64,000 bases of DNA from Melioribacteraceae bacterium (GCA_030584085.1 CP129490.1:2637511-2701510), one strand, 5' to 3'; numbered from the stretch's first letter, positions 17,820-27,976 are shown. Numbers and translations are program-made. The notes: generated from the sequence alone by a model not told the origin.

Positions 17820-18542
17820 TTATTTTGCCAATGATGATAAATCTAACTCTATTTCTTCTTCGGAATAAAAAGGTTCACCATAATCCTTTCCTATCTTAAA
17901 CCCAAAATATTTTGCTCGTGCTTCAATAAATTTTATAAAGTTCATTTGACTTATAAATGTCTGGGGTTCTCCGGATTTATCTTCTTCATTAAAAAATTGT
18001 GTTCCGTAAGCTTTCATCGATTTCATTTTGGTTTCGAATGTCTCACTTATATCGTTTATAAATGACGGAGTGAATTCGTAGTACTGCATATAGTAAAATA
18101 TTTTTTTTGGTCTAAATGGATTTTGCATGTTTCCGGCATGTTGAGTTTGAATTTTTGTTAACCCGCTGAAAAAGAAAGCTTCTTTGACGATTCTACTAGT
18201 TCCAATATGATCGGGATGACGATCATTAAAATATGGTGCAAAAATAATTTTTGGTTTGTAGTATCTAATTTGCTTTACAACTTCAAGAACAAACTCGTCG
18301 TTTAATTTTAGTTTACCGTCTGGCAGTCCAAGATTTTCACGCACGGTTAACCCTAATATTTCAGAAGCCTTTTTTGATTCTTCTTTTCTAATTTCTTCAC
18401 TTCCTCTTGTGCCTAATTCACCTTTGGAAAGATCAACAATTCCAACTTTAAGACCATCTTTCGAAAATTTTGCGATTGTTCCACCCATAGCAAGTTCAGC
18501 ATCATCGGGGTGAGATGCAAAAACAAGAACATCTAGTTGCAT
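17820..18542 (-). CDS. bshB1: Bacillithiol biosynthesis deacetylase BshB1
   Basis: The zinc-dependent enzyme removes the acetyl group from GlcNAc-malate in bacillithiol synthesis. The 240-aa product starts MQLDVLVFASHPDDAELAMG, with the LmbE-family zinc motif HPDDAE, then ELGTRGSEEIRKEE and PYFNDRHPDH, where the HPDH supplies another zinc ligand. I set the start at 18542 because AAAGGAAA precedes that ATG. A longer frame to 18641 adds 33 unlike residues. bshA and bshC are not in the window. Confidence 0.93.
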   Translation of the reverse strand: MQLDVLVFASHPDDAELAMGGTIAKFSKDGLKVGIVDLSKGELGTRGSEEIRKEESKKASEILGLTVRENLGLPDGKLKLNDEFVLEVVKQIRYYKPKIIFAPYFNDRHPDHIGTSRIVKEAFFFSGLTKIQTQHAGNMQNPFRPKKIFYYMQYYEFTPSFINDISETFETKMKSMKAYGTQFFNEEDKSGEPQTFISQMNFIKFIEARAKYFGFKIGKDYGEPFYSEEEIELDLSSLAK

Positions 18543-18716
18543 AATATTTCCTTTACTTATCAATAAGTGTTTATAAATATCTTTATAAAAAATTACAAAG
18601 TAAAATTTGAGATGAGAAGTCTTTTGATGTAAACAAATCACTTTGAGATTTCATGGAAAAGATTATTTTAGCTGTGGAGACATTATTGTCTTATTTAACT
18701 TATCAAGGAGGGAGCA

Positions 18717-19340
18717 GTGAAAAAAATTACAATTTTAATGCTGCTTGTTTCTGCATTAGCTGTTCATGCTCAATCAAGCGTAGGTGGTTACATTGGTTTC
18801 GGACGATCCGCGTTTAGTTTTGAAGATTTTACGATCGATCCGGATGCTCAAGCAGGTTATGTACCTATAGGTGTTCAGATCACATTAGGTGATGGAATGC
18901 TGCAGTTTGGGGCTGAAGCTAGTTATTCGGCTGTACCATTCAAGTTTGAATACGAGGAATCCGGTAGAAAGGTTGGTGATATTTCTGTTACCCAATTGTT
19001 TCTAGGGGGTTTTCTAAGAATTAATATTGGCAACGAAGCAATTCAACCATATGTTAAAGCGGGCGGCGGTGCTTATATGGGTAAGTTAAAGTGGGAACCT
19101 GAAAAAGCATTCGAAGCAATGGCTCCTGAAGATGAAATGGATTTTAAAACTGCATTTGGATTTTACGGTTCTGTCGGCATTGATATTAAACTCGGAAAAA
19201 CTTTAGCAATCTTTGGTGAAATTCCATTTCATATTGTATCGAGGAAATTAGACATCGAAGGTGTTGATGACGATGATATCGATCCTATTACTGCAAACAA
19301 TTATGCGATAATTGCAGGTGTTAGAATTCTATTCAAATAA
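18717..19340 (+). CDS. Outer-membrane beta-barrel protein (OmpA-like/porin family)
   Basis: The 207-aa protein has a signal peptide (MKKITILMLLVSALAVHAQ). Alternating amphipathic strands follow: VGGYIGFGRSAFSF, LQFGAEASYSAVPFKFEY, ISVTQLFLGGFLRINIG and a closing NNYAIIAGVRILFK. It is consistent with an eight-stranded outer-membrane barrel; ligand or role is unknown. The start codon is GTG with a strong AAGGAGGGAG upstream. It is followed by a hairpin terminator, so it is a single-gene unit. Confidence 0.75.
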   Translation: MKKITILMLLVSALAVHAQSSVGGYIGFGRSAFSFEDFTIDPDAQAGYVPIGVQITLGDGMLQFGAEASYSAVPFKFEYEESGRKVGDISVTQLFLGGFLRINIGNEAIQPYVKAGGGAYMGKLKWEPEKAFEAMAPEDEMDFKTAFGFYGSVGIDIKLGKTLAIFGEIPFHIVSRKLDIEGVDDDDIDPITANNYAIIAGVRILFK

Positions 19341-19345
19341 AAATT

Positions 19346-19366
19346 AGAGGGGACATGTTCCCCTCT
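19346..19366 (+). terminator. Hairpin after the outer-membrane barrel gene
   Basis: A perfect 8-bp GC-rich stem (AGAGGGGA / TCCCCTCT, loop CATGT) begins 6 nt after the stop codon. The following bases are only moderately T-rich. Confidence 0.7.
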
Positions 19367-19427
19367 TCTATCTCACGATTATCACAACGTTTCATTATAT
19401 TTATCATTTCAAAAATCATCGAAACTT

Positions 19428-20864
19428 ATGAATCAAAAATATGAGGCAGTAATTGGATTAGAAGTCCATGCTCAACTGCTGACAAATACAAAATTATTCT
19501 GCAGATGCTCAACAAAATTTGGTTTGCCTCCAAATACAAATGTTTGTCCGGTTTGTCTTGGTCATCCCGGTACGCTTCCTGTGACCAATAAACAAGCAAT
19601 CGAATTTAGCGTGTTAATGGGATTAGCCGTTAACTGCAGAATAAACAATAGCTCAGTTTTTGCAAGAAAAAATTATTTCTATCCAGATCTACCAAAGGGG
19701 TATCAGATTTCACAGTTCGAAGAACCAATATGCGAGGATGGATTTATTGAAATTTCTGACGAAGATAAAAAAGAAAAAATTATTCGTATAAAAAGAATTC
19801 ATCTCGAGGAAGATGCCGGCAAATCAATTCACGACCAAGGTTCGGGAACCTTAGTTGATTTAAATAGATGCGGAACGCCGTTAATTGAAATAGTCACGGA
19901 ACCCGACATTTCTTCGGCTAGAGAAGCTTATGAATATCTTACTTCACTCAAGCAAATAATCACTTATCTCGGTATATGTGATGGAAATATGGAAGAAGGT
20001 TCCCTAAGATGCGATGCGAATGTTTCTGTTAGAATGAAAGGTGAAGAAAAATTAGGTACTAAAACTGAAGTCAAAAATATGAACTCCTTCCGCAATGTTG
20101 AAAGAGCAATCGATTTTGAAATTAATCGCCAGATAGAAATTATTGAAGAAGGCGGGATCATTACGCAAGAAACATTATTATGGAATGCCGATCTTAATGA
20201 AGTCTTCCCCATGAGAAGTAAAGAAGAATCACATGATTACAGATACTTTCCCGATCCTGATCTGTTACCAGTAATTGTTAGTGAAGAATGGAAAAATAAA
20301 ATTGCAAATCAAATGCCGGAACTTCCTAAAATTCGTAAGCAGCGGTTTATTAATGATTATAAAATTCCGGAATACGATGCCGAAATTTTGACTAGTTCAA
20401 AAGAGTTAGCTGATTATTACGAAAATGTCTTGAGAGTAACCGACGACTACAAATCAGCAAGTAACTGGGTTATGGGAGATATTCTAAAAGTAATTAATGA
20501 AAATAAAATACTTATTACTGAATTTATTGTAAGTCCGGAGAACATTGGCAAACTGATAAACTTGATTAACAATAAAACTGTCAGTACAACAATCGGTAGA
20601 GAAGTTTTTGCAGAGATGTTAAAGGACAATAAAGAACCACAGATAATTGTTAAAGAAAAAAATCTTGTTCAAATTTCGGATTCGTCGCAAATAGAAAAAG
20701 TTATTGACGAAATTATTGCTTCAAATGAAAAACAAGTTGAAGAATACAGAAACGGGAAAGAAAAAGTATTGGGATTTTTAGTTGGACAAATTATGCGTGA
20801 AACTAAAGGAAAAGCAAATCCTCAAGTAGTAAACGAAATATTGATACAAAAATTGAAAGGTTAA
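19428..20864 (+). CDS. gatB: Asp-tRNA(Asn)/Glu-tRNA(Gln) amidotransferase subunit B
   Basis: The 478-aa protein is full length. It begins YEAVIGLEVHAQL with the CRCSTKFG and NVCPVCLGHPGTLP zinc-binding cysteines, then the kinase-site region with ARKNYFYPDLPKGYQISQ. The C-terminal tail domain ends VLGFLVGQIMRETKGKANP. GatB phosphorylates Glu/Asp on the mischarged tRNA using ATP and passes it to ammonia delivered by GatA. gatC is at 2309-2608 in this window. It converges on the DUF1460 gene with 1 nt between stops. Confidence 0.96.
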   Translation: MNQKYEAVIGLEVHAQLLTNTKLFCRCSTKFGLPPNTNVCPVCLGHPGTLPVTNKQAIEFSVLMGLAVNCRINNSSVFARKNYFYPDLPKGYQISQFEEPICEDGFIEISDEDKKEKIIRIKRIHLEEDAGKSIHDQGSGTLVDLNRCGTPLIEIVTEPDISSAREAYEYLTSLKQIITYLGICDGNMEEGSLRCDANVSVRMKGEEKLGTKTEVKNMNSFRNVERAIDFEINRQIEIIEEGGIITQETLLWNADLNEVFPMRSKEESHDYRYFPDPDLLPVIVSEEWKNKIANQMPELPKIRKQRFINDYKIPEYDAEILTSSKELADYYENVLRVTDDYKSASNWVMGDILKVINENKILITEFIVSPENIGKLINLINNKTVSTTIGREVFAEMLKDNKEPQIIVKEKNLVQISDSSQIEKVIDEIIASNEKQVEEYRNGKEKVLGFLVGQIMRETKGKANPQVVNEILIQKLKG

Positions 20865-20865
20865 T

Positions 20866-21720
20866 TTATTTTCTGATTTCCAACGGTCTTACAACCATTA
20901 TCCCGGTCTGTTGCTTAATTGATTGAATATATTCGGCGAGAGGTTTTTCGGATATTTCAATTTGCTTCCCAACATTAGGTGCATGTAATAAATGAATTCG
21001 TCCATCATCCAATCTAATGGCAATTCCTGTGTGTGAAATATCAAGTCCTTTTATATTTGTTGTGATGCCAAGAATATCACCGGACTCAATATTTTCTTCA
21101 ATTAATTTAATTTTGTCTTCCGGTATATAAAAATAATCACGAGCAGAAATTTCTTTTTCTATCTTCTCAATTTCTTCAGTGAATGCTGGATTTGCATTCA
21201 ATTGCATGTATGAGTCCGGATGAGTGCTCATAAAATTTACATTGTTTTGATAAGGAATTCCTCCTATATCTTGCGTGATATCTTTTGCAATTCCTCTTTT
21301 GTTCATATCAAAAATCCAATCGGAAAAATAATGTAGTCTTGACGGATACTCATCCAATTGTCCATTACGATATCTTATATTCTCTAATTCCTTTTGAAAA
21401 CAGCCAAATGTAGTATCACCAAGTTTAACACATCTAGCAAAGACGAGTGAAGCTTCAAGAAATGTGTAGCAATCTAACCCGGAAAGATGAACTACTAATT
21501 TTTCATTGACTCCTTTTTCAAGAGTATGTGCTTCATAATCCAAGCCTAAAAAGCTTTTTCCGATTTCAATAATTACTTCATTAATAGGCTTTTCAAACAG
21601 ATCTTTCTCAAAAGCTAAATTGAATTTTGTTTTGCAGATTTCAATATCATTATTAGTAAAAACTGCTTGAGCTGAGGTACTCAGAACAATAAGGATTAGA
21701 AAAAGAAATTTCCTTATCAT
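20866..21720 (-). CDS. DUF1460 family amidase-like protein (NlpC/P60 superfamily)
   Basis: The 284-aa protein has a signal peptide ending TSAQA. A papain-like cysteine site GLDCYTFLEASL at about residues 88-99, an ISHTGIAI histidine and GRIHLLHAP later complete the fold. DUF1460 proteins are predicted N-acetylmuramoyl-L-alanine amidase or murein peptide hydrolases acting in the periplasm. The start overlaps dnaB's stop by 4 nt, so it is carried on the dnaB transcript, although no direct functional link is obvious. Confidence 0.8.
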   Translation of the reverse strand: MIRKFLFLILIVLSTSAQAVFTNNDIEICKTKFNLAFEKDLFEKPINEVIIEIGKSFLGLDYEAHTLEKGVNEKLVVHLSGLDCYTFLEASLVFARCVKLGDTTFGCFQKELENIRYRNGQLDEYPSRLHYFSDWIFDMNKRGIAKDITQDIGGIPYQNNVNFMSTHPDSYMQLNANPAFTEEIEKIEKEISARDYFYIPEDKIKLIEENIESGDILGITTNIKGLDISHTGIAIRLDDGRIHLLHAPNVGKQIEISEKPLAEYIQSIKQQTGIMVVRPLEIRK

Positions 21721-23153
21721 ATCGGGAAATCCCCTTCGGGTAATTGAGGCGTTGCAGCGCCTTCCGGAATTTGAGTTTGAAACAATTCCCTATTTTCAAA
21801 ACGAGCATAGTCTTTTATAAATTGTAGTTTTACTTCACCAATAGGTCCGTTACGTTGTTTGCCTATAATAACTTCGGCAACACCGGCAATATCTTCCATG
21901 CCTTCTTTTTCCTCAAAGTAAACTTCGGGACGATATAGGAAAAGTACAACGTCTGCATCTTGCTCAATTGAACCGGATTCACGTAAGTGTGAAAGCATTG
22001 GTCGTTTATCCGATGATTGTTCGACTGCTCGGTTTAACTGCGATAATGCAATTACCGGAATTTCTAATTCTTTAGCGAGTGCTTTCAACGATCTTGATAT
22101 GATTGAGATTTCACGTTCACGGCTTTCAGCTCTAAAACTTGAACTCATTAATTGAAGATAATCTATCATTATCATTCCAATTTTCTTTTCGGTTTTAAGT
22201 CGTCGAGCTTTGGCGCGCAATTCTAAAACATTTAATGCAGGAGTATCATCAATGTAAATCGGTGCTTTACTTAATTTGTGAACAGTTCGGCTAATCTTTG
22301 CACCTTCTTCGGCTCTGAATTTTCCCGTTCTTACACTGTGAGCGTTAATACGAGCTTCCGCTGAAATTAGTCTGGTTGCTAACTGGATAGTTGACATTTC
22401 AAGACTAAAAAGTGCGATCGGAACTTTGTGTTCAATTGCGGCATTGCGTGCAATCGAAAGTGCAAAAGCAGTTTTTCCCATAGATGGTCTTGCAGCAATA
22501 ATAATTAAATCCGATTTTTGAAAGCCGCCCAACATGTCATCCAATTCATAAAAACCTGAAGGGACAGAAAAAGTAGAAATATTTTTATTGTGTATTGCTT
22601 CAATTAATTCCAATGCTTCACGAACAGCAACTTCCATCGTTTTATAGGTTTCCTTAGTACTTGCTTCGGAAATACTGAATATCTTTGCTTCTGCTTGATC
22701 TAGAAGGTCGAAAACATCTTCTTGTCCTTGGAAAGCATCTGTGGCTATTTCAAATGAGGTTGAGATTAATTTACGCAAAATCCATTTTTCTAAAATTACG
22801 CGTGCATGGTAATCAATATTTGCTGCTGAAGAAATATCTTCCGAAAGCTTGCTTAAATAAGCTGCTCCGCCAACCTCTTCAATTTTCCCATCTTTTTTTA
22901 ATTCTTCGTAAAGAGTAACGGTGTCAACCGGTTCACTTGAGTCATACAATGAAACTATAGAATTAAAAATGTGAGTGTGTTTCTTATCGTAGAAATATTC
23001 CGGCTTTAAAATTTCAATTGCTTTTGGAACCGCTTCCCCGTCAATCAACATTGCGCCAAGAACCATTCGTTCCACATCCAGAGCTGCCGGTGGTTGGTTT
23101 GAATACTTCTTTAAATTATCTAGATCAATATTTTTTCCGTTACCTTTTGACAT
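21717..23153 (-). CDS. dnaB: Replicative DNA helicase DnaB
   Basis: The 478-aa protein has the DnaB N-terminal domain (PPAALDVERMVLGAMLIDGEA), a linker helix, and the RecA-like C-terminal domain with Walker A RPSMGKTAFA, the B motif MIMIDYLQLMS and the ALSQLNRAVEQ loop. DnaB is the hexameric 5'-3' fork helicase. There is no intein or insertion. The start overlaps the UDG stop by one base (TAATG), so it is co-transcribed behind the uracil-DNA glycosylase. Confidence 0.97.
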   Translation of the reverse strand: MSKGNGKNIDLDNLKKYSNQPPAALDVERMVLGAMLIDGEAVPKAIEILKPEYFYDKKHTHIFNSIVSLYDSSEPVDTVTLYEELKKDGKIEEVGGAAYLSKLSEDISSAANIDYHARVILEKWILRKLISTSFEIATDAFQGQEDVFDLLDQAEAKIFSISEASTKETYKTMEVAVREALELIEAIHNKNISTFSVPSGFYELDDMLGGFQKSDLIIIAARPSMGKTAFALSIARNAAIEHKVPIALFSLEMSTIQLATRLISAEARINAHSVRTGKFRAEEGAKISRTVHKLSKAPIYIDDTPALNVLELRAKARRLKTEKKIGMIMIDYLQLMSSSFRAESREREISIISRSLKALAKELEIPVIALSQLNRAVEQSSDKRPMLSHLRESGSIEQDADVVLFLYRPEVYFEEKEGMEDIAGVAEVIIGKQRNGPIGEVKLQFIKDYARFENRELFQTQIPEGAATPQLPEGDFPI

Positions 23154-23947
23154 TATTTCTTACCTGTTAGATCGTCATATAACTTACGAAATTTTTGCAC
23201 ATCTTCCCAGCATCCTCTCTTCCAGTTTGGGTTTCTAAGTAAAGCCGCCGGGTGATATGTTGCCATTACTTTTATTCCATCCAGTTCATGAACTTCTTCA
23301 CGAAGTTTTGAAAGTGTTAATTTTTTGTTTAATAATTCAATCGCAGCGATCCTTCCAAGACATAAAATCACTTTTGGCTTGATCAGTTCAATCTGTTTCA
23401 TTAAATGTGGTTTACATTTTTCTACTTCCGAAGGCAATGGGTCGCGGTTATTAGGCGGACGACATTTTAAAATATTAGCAATATACACTTCTTCTCTGGT
23501 AAAATTTATTGCTTTTAAAATATCTGTCAACAACTTACCAGCTCTTCCGACAAATGGTTCACCTTGTTTATCCTCTTCTGCACCGGGCGCTTCCCCGATC
23601 AACATTACATCAGCAGTTGGATTTCCAACTCCAAAGACAAAATTTGTTCTCGTTTCGCTTAACGGACATTTAGTGCATTTATGAATTTTATCAAATAGTT
23701 CTTCTAAATTTTTTGATTTCTGAAAGTCTTCTTGAAATAATTTATCAGTCATAAGCTCCACTTTTTTCTCTGCGACAGTTTCTTGCCGTGGTTCCGAAAC
23801 GAAATATTTTTCCTTTACTTTTATCTCAACATGCTCAAATAGTTCATCGCCAAAGACTTCTTGCTGATCTTTGATAGCTTCAATTATGAGTTTTTTGATA
23901 TCCAATTTCAGTTTTCGTTTTATCGTTTCGGGACTTCGAAAATACAT
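23153..23947 (-). CDS. Family 4 uracil-DNA glycosylase (4Fe-4S)
   Basis: The enzyme removes uracil from DNA as the first step of base excision repair. The 264-aa protein has the motif [20 protein letters not shown] and ends with the [10 protein letters not shown] motif. Four cysteines in the pattern CxxC...C...C ([24 protein letters not shown]) are the 4Fe-4S ligands of this family. About 80 N-terminal residues precede the catalytic domain, as in many family members. It is the first gene of a three-gene run with dnaB and the DUF1460 gene. Confidence 0.93.
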   Translation of the reverse strand: MYFRSPETIKRKLKLDIKKLIIEAIKDQQEVFGDELFEHVEIKVKEKYFVSEPRQETVAEKKVELMTDKLFQEDFQKSKNLEELFDKIHKCTKCPLSETRTNFVFGVGNPTADVMLIGEAPGAEEDKQGEPFVGRAGKLLTDILKAINFTREEVYIANILKCRPPNNRDPLPSEVEKCKPHLMKQIELIKPKVILCLGRIAAIELLNKKLTLSKLREEVHELDGIKVMATYHPAALLRNPNWKRGCWEDVQKFRKLYDDLTGKK

Positions 23948-23997
23948 AAAAATATTATGTGGTGCTGAAGAAATCGGGAGGAAAAATTTTGAATTGT

Positions 23998-24024
23998 AAA
24001 AAAAAAGGGAGGCAGTGCCTCCCT
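23998..24024 (-). terminator. Intrinsic terminator after rpoZ
   Basis: An 8-bp GC-rich stem (AGGGAGGC / GCCTCCCT, loop AGT) is followed on the minus strand by nine T residues. It ends the yicC-gmk-rpoZ operon. Confidence 0.93.
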
Positions 24025-24030
24025 CAAAAA

Positions 24031-24327
24031 TTAAGCTTCTTCGTCCTTATAACGGAATTCAATTTCACCTTTGGTTAATTGTTCCAATGCTTGAAGATGC
24101 GGTTTATTTCTACTTTCAAATTCTAATGAAAGTTTTAATTGGTCCGGATTTTCTTTTTCTTCAAATTCATCATCGTTGCCGGGATTCATAGTATCAACAA
24201 GTGTTTTGAATTCCAATTTTGTTTGATCGTTTATTATTCTTGCTTTTTTTGCTGCGACAATAACTGCCTCATAAATATTGGCAGTTTCGGTTTCCAATTT
24301 GCTTAATTCAATTGGTCTGATTGGCAT
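24031..24327 (-). CDS. rpoZ: DNA-directed RNA polymerase subunit omega (RpoZ family)
   Basis: The 98-aa protein follows gmk, the usual place for rpoZ. It has the omega pattern of a helix with ANIYEAVIVAAKKARIIND, the KLEFK strand, and a C-terminal ALEQLTKGEIEFRYK. Omega assists assembly of the beta-prime subunit. The acidic insert around residues 50-62 (NPGNDDEFEEKENPD) is longer than in E. coli and is typical of the Bacteroidetes/Chlorobi group. A strong terminator follows. Confidence 0.85.
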   Translation of the reverse strand: MPIRPIELSKLETETANIYEAVIVAAKKARIINDQTKLEFKTLVDTMNPGNDDEFEEKENPDQLKLSLEFESRNKPHLQALEQLTKGEIEFRYKDEEA

Positions 24328-24333
24328 TTTATT

Positions 24334-24906
24334 TTACTCCTGATTAATAATTTCGTTTTTAATTATTGCTTTTACTTCATCTATTGCACTTTCAAGTTTG
24401 TTGTTGATTACAACGTAATCAAATTTATCTTTATACTCCAATTCCATTTCTGCTCTTTCAATTCTTTTTTGTAAATCTTCATCGGATTCAGTTTTTCTGT
24501 TGATCAACCTTTCCTTTAATATCTCTTTACTCGGAGGTGCAATAAATATAAGAACGGCATTTTTGTATTTCTTTTTAATTCTAACAGCACCTTTAACATC
24601 AACTTCGAGAAGAACGGATTTATTATTACGAAGGTGTTCTTCAACAAAGCTTTTTAAAGTGCCGTAATAATAATCATAAAATTTTTCCCATTCAATGAAT
24701 TCATTATTCTCTATTTTTTGTTTGAATTCATCTTCTGAGATGAAAAAATAGTCTTTCCCGTTAACCTCTACACCACGTCTTTTTCTGGTTGTTGCAGATA
24801 TAGAAAAAACCAAATCATTAAATTCACGTAATAATTTTCTAACAATCGTTGTTTTACCCGACCCACTCGGCGCAGAAAAGACAAAAAGCTTAGCAGTGTT
24901 ATTCAA
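24334..24906 (-). CDS. gmk: Guanylate kinase
   Basis: The 190-aa protein has the P-loop SAPSGSGKTTIVRKL, the GMP-binding segment ISATTRKRRGVEVNGKDYFF, and the lid with RKTESDEDLQKRIERA. It converts GMP and ATP to GDP and ADP. It sits 2 nt after yicC and 6 nt before rpoZ, so the three are one transcript. Confidence 0.97.
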   Translation of the reverse strand: MNNTAKLFVFSAPSGSGKTTIVRKLLREFNDLVFSISATTRKRRGVEVNGKDYFFISEDEFKQKIENNEFIEWEKFYDYYYGTLKSFVEEHLRNNKSVLLEVDVKGAVRIKKKYKNAVLIFIAPPSKEILKERLINRKTESDEDLQKRIERAEMELEYKDKFDYVVINNKLESAIDEVKAIIKNEIINQE

Positions 24907-24908
24907 TT

Positions 24909-25784
24909 TTACTCTATGTTTTGGAGTTGTTCTCTAATTTTTTCTAATTCTTCTTTTATCGAAATTCCACAAGCAGAAATTTCTGCGGAGACAGATTTAC
25001 TATTAATTGTGTTTGCTTCGCGATTCATCTCTTGAGAAATGAAATTTAATCTCCTTCCCGAAGGTTCATTCATATTAATCGCGTCTCTGTACATTTTAAT
25101 ATGGCTTCGCAATCGAACACATTCTTCCGTTACATCATATTTTTCAGAAAGGAAAGCTAATTCTTGCATAAGTCTATCTTGATTATCAATCAAATCCGAT
25201 GCAAGTTTTATAGCTCTATCTTTTAACTTTTCAAAATATTGTTTGATTGATTCCGAACTTAACTTCTCTATTTGAAAAATATTGTCTTCAATAATCTTTA
25301 ATCTTTTTTCAAAATCTATTGCAAGTTCAGCACCTTCTTTTTTGCGCATTTCTTCCAAAGAATCTAAGGCTTCATTAATCGATTGAGAAATCAATTTATA
25401 TTCTTCTTCTTTAGCATCTTCCGTATCGTTCATAAAATAACTTTGGTAATTTAGAATATGTTCAAGTTTGATTTCTTCTTTAATATTTGCGGATGATTTT
25501 ATTCTCTCGAGTAGTTTAACCGTAGCGTTGAGTCCATTTAAATCAATATCAGATAACTGATCGTCTATCCCTTCATGTTTTGCCGTTATCGTAACATAAA
25601 GTTTTCCTCGAGAAATTCTTTTCTTTACTTGCTCACGTAAATCTAATTCATATTGATAGAAAGCTTTAGGTAATCTGAGAGACAAATCAAGATATCGGCT
25701 GTTTACACTTTTAATCTCAGTTTCAACAGAAAAACCATTTTTTTGAATGGTGGATTTACCAAAGCCGGTCATGCTATTAAGCAT
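24909..25784 (-). CDS. yicC: YicC/YloC family endoribonuclease
   Basis: The 291-aa protein opens with the family signature MLNSMTGFGKSTIQKNGFSV, followed by EIKSVNSRYLDLSLRLPK. It ends with the conserved GRRLNFISQEMNREANTI and a C-terminal ISACGISIKEELEKIREQLQN. YicC-type proteins are cytoplasmic metal-dependent endoribonucleases. It is the first gene of the operon with gmk and rpoZ. Confidence 0.93.
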   Translation of the reverse strand: MLNSMTGFGKSTIQKNGFSVETEIKSVNSRYLDLSLRLPKAFYQYELDLREQVKKRISRGKLYVTITAKHEGIDDQLSDIDLNGLNATVKLLERIKSSANIKEEIKLEHILNYQSYFMNDTEDAKEEEYKLISQSINEALDSLEEMRKKEGAELAIDFEKRLKIIEDNIFQIEKLSSESIKQYFEKLKDRAIKLASDLIDNQDRLMQELAFLSEKYDVTEECVRLRSHIKMYRDAINMNEPSGRRLNFISQEMNREANTINSKSVSAEISACGISIKEELEKIREQLQNIE

Positions 25785-25851
25785 ATTTTTCCTTAAAAAA
25801 GATGACTTTAAATTTAATCAAAATAAGAGTGGGATTCAAAGAAAGAATGAA

Positions 25852-27972
25852 CTAAAACGCTTCCCCGATTCCGAAATGAAACTCGAAGGTCTCTGAGAAA
25901 AGCGATTTTTTGAAGAAAGAACGTGGGTCATCCGGGTCATAAACTTTAAACCCAAAATCAATTCTGAAAGGAGCAAAATCGGAATAGTAGCGAAGACCGA
26001 AACCTGCGGCCACTGCAATATTATCCAATCGAAAATCCGACGGATGATTCCAAACATTACCGTAGTCTAAAAATAGTGCTGAGCCCAATTTGCCTGTGAT
26101 TCTGTTTCTTGTCTCAATCGAACCTTCCATTATAAAGAATCCACCAGGTATAAGGTTTCGCAAAAGTACTGATTCCAACTCATCCGGAGTGGGATTAGCA
26201 CTTAGTTCACCTTGGTTTTGGGGCGGCACTAATTCTCTTGTTTTCCATCCACGATTTGAATTGCTTCCACCTGCATAAAATCTTTGATTGAAAGGAATTT
26301 CAAATTGATCACCTTGATAAGTTTGTATAGTACCCAATCTAAATTTCATTCCAAAAGCATCTTCGGGCGAGTCATAAATTGGGAAATAAAATGTACCGGT
26401 AAATAGAGCTTTAAAGTAGAGAGGATTCTCGAAAGCGTCTCCTGCAATTTTATTTGCTAAATAACTAAGCGAATTTCCATCCTCAAGCAACAATGATAAT
26501 GTATATCCGCGTGTAGGGAAAAGCAAACTATTTGCTTTATTTACACTTATATCCGCGTTAAGAATGGATATGGTCTTTTGACTTGTTAGATCAGAATCCG
26601 GTGTTAAAAATTGTGTAATTAAACTGTCAACAAATTCAACGGGAAGCTCCGGAGCCTGATTTCGATAATATTTAAAGAGAACATCGTAGGTATAATCATA
26701 TGAGAAAACATAACTCGAACGCTCGACGTTTAATCCTAGTATTAACGAAGTTATATACGTAAATCTTGGAAGTTCAATATCAAAACTGAGTTTGCCACCG
26801 AGTAAAGTTGCATTATATTCACTTCTTCTTTTTTGAAGTGTATAATATGTTTCAAGTTTTGTGTTTATACTTCTCCCAAATAAAAATGGTTGTTCGATTA
26901 TTCCACGAAGATCGACGTATCCATAAATATTTGTATCGCTTAGAGATGGATTAGAAATTAATTGTGAAATATCTTGTGCTGCGGTTGAAACACTCAGAGT
27001 AAGTTTACGAGCATCACCAAGAAAATTTTTCCGAGAATACGACAGCCCCACACCTAAATTGAATGCATTATCTTCATTATTAATTACTAGTTCGGGAGAA
27101 AGTTCATTCATAAGTCCGACATCTGCATTAATGGCAATCGGTACATAATTTTTATTAGTATCAGCCACAACTCCGGAAATAAGAACCGAGGAAAATAAAT
27201 TAGTTCTGTAAAGTCTTACTTGTGAGCGTTGAAGTTCATAAAAGCTATAGTAATCATTAGAATCAATGTTAGCAATTCTGTCCAAGAGTTCATCCGAAAC
27301 TTCATCAGCACCGGGGCCACTTTTGTTGATTCTAACTTCACTTACTCGGTATCTATCGCCGGTATCAAAGTTCATGTAAACATCAACTTTATCGACTAAT
27401 GTATCGACTCTAATTTCAGGAGGATCAGAAGTTATTAACATATGTCCGAAATCCAGGGCCAGTCTCATAATTTGAGATCTGATACGAGAGACTTCTGCTG
27501 CAGAATAAATTTCTGAGGTATCTATTTTTATTAATTCATTTACTTCATCTGCAATTTGCCAAGCAATGTTTTCCAGCCCGGTGACTTCAAGTTTTCTAAA
27601 AAATGCGGGATCATTTTCGTTTATTTCATAGATTAATTTAGCGGTATTATTCGCTGTATCGAGTTGATACTTGTAAGAAAAACCAGCTTGAAAATAGCCG
27701 TTATCATAATAAAAATTCTGAAGCTGTTTTAGATCATTAAAAATTTGAAGTGAATCAAAATAAGTTGCTTCCTCGCCAAAACCTGAAAAACTATTTAAAA
27801 ATTGGGAAAGCCATCCAGGTGATTCCTTTGAGAAAATTACATTTCGAAGTGCATCTTCCGAAATATTTTTATTGCCGATAAACTCAATTTCGGTAAGTTC
27901 AAACTGCTCTTCGGTTTGTGAAAATGCAGTAATTGATATTGATAAAAGAATAGCAAAAAAATATTTTGGCAA
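25852..27972 (-). CDS. BamA/TamA-type outer-membrane protein (POTRA plus Omp85 barrel)
   Basis: The 706-aa protein has a signal peptide (to about residue 18). POTRA-like repeats follow in residues ~20-290 (FELTEIEFIGNKNISEDALR; RKLEVTGLENI; RVSEVRINKSG). A 16-stranded barrel then contains the lock motif GGSNSNRGW around residue 570 and a terminal Phe. Three POTRAs rather than five, and 700 rather than about 800 aa, place it nearer TamA than BamA. The role would be inserting barrel proteins in the outer membrane. It lies 4 nt after the L,D-transpeptidase-like gene. Confidence 0.85.
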   Translation of the reverse strand: MPKYFFAILLSISITAFSQTEEQFELTEIEFIGNKNISEDALRNVIFSKESPGWLSQFLNSFSGFGEEATYFDSLQIFNDLKQLQNFYYDNGYFQAGFSYKYQLDTANNTAKLIYEINENDPAFFRKLEVTGLENIAWQIADEVNELIKIDTSEIYSAAEVSRIRSQIMRLALDFGHMLITSDPPEIRVDTLVDKVDVYMNFDTGDRYRVSEVRINKSGPGADEVSDELLDRIANIDSNDYYSFYELQRSQVRLYRTNLFSSVLISGVVADTNKNYVPIAINADVGLMNELSPELVINNEDNAFNLGVGLSYSRKNFLGDARKLTLSVSTAAQDISQLISNPSLSDTNIYGYVDLRGIIEQPFLFGRSINTKLETYYTLQKRRSEYNATLLGGKLSFDIELPRFTYITSLILGLNVERSSYVFSYDYTYDVLFKYYRNQAPELPVEFVDSLITQFLTPDSDLTSQKTISILNADISVNKANSLLFPTRGYTLSLLLEDGNSLSYLANKIAGDAFENPLYFKALFTGTFYFPIYDSPEDAFGMKFRLGTIQTYQGDQFEIPFNQRFYAGGSNSNRGWKTRELVPPQNQGELSANPTPDELESVLLRNLIPGGFFIMEGSIETRNRITGKLGSALFLDYGNVWNHPSDFRLDNIAVAAGFGLRYYSDFAPFRIDFGFKVYDPDDPRSFFKKSLFSETFEFHFGIGEAF

Positions 27973-27976
27973 AATT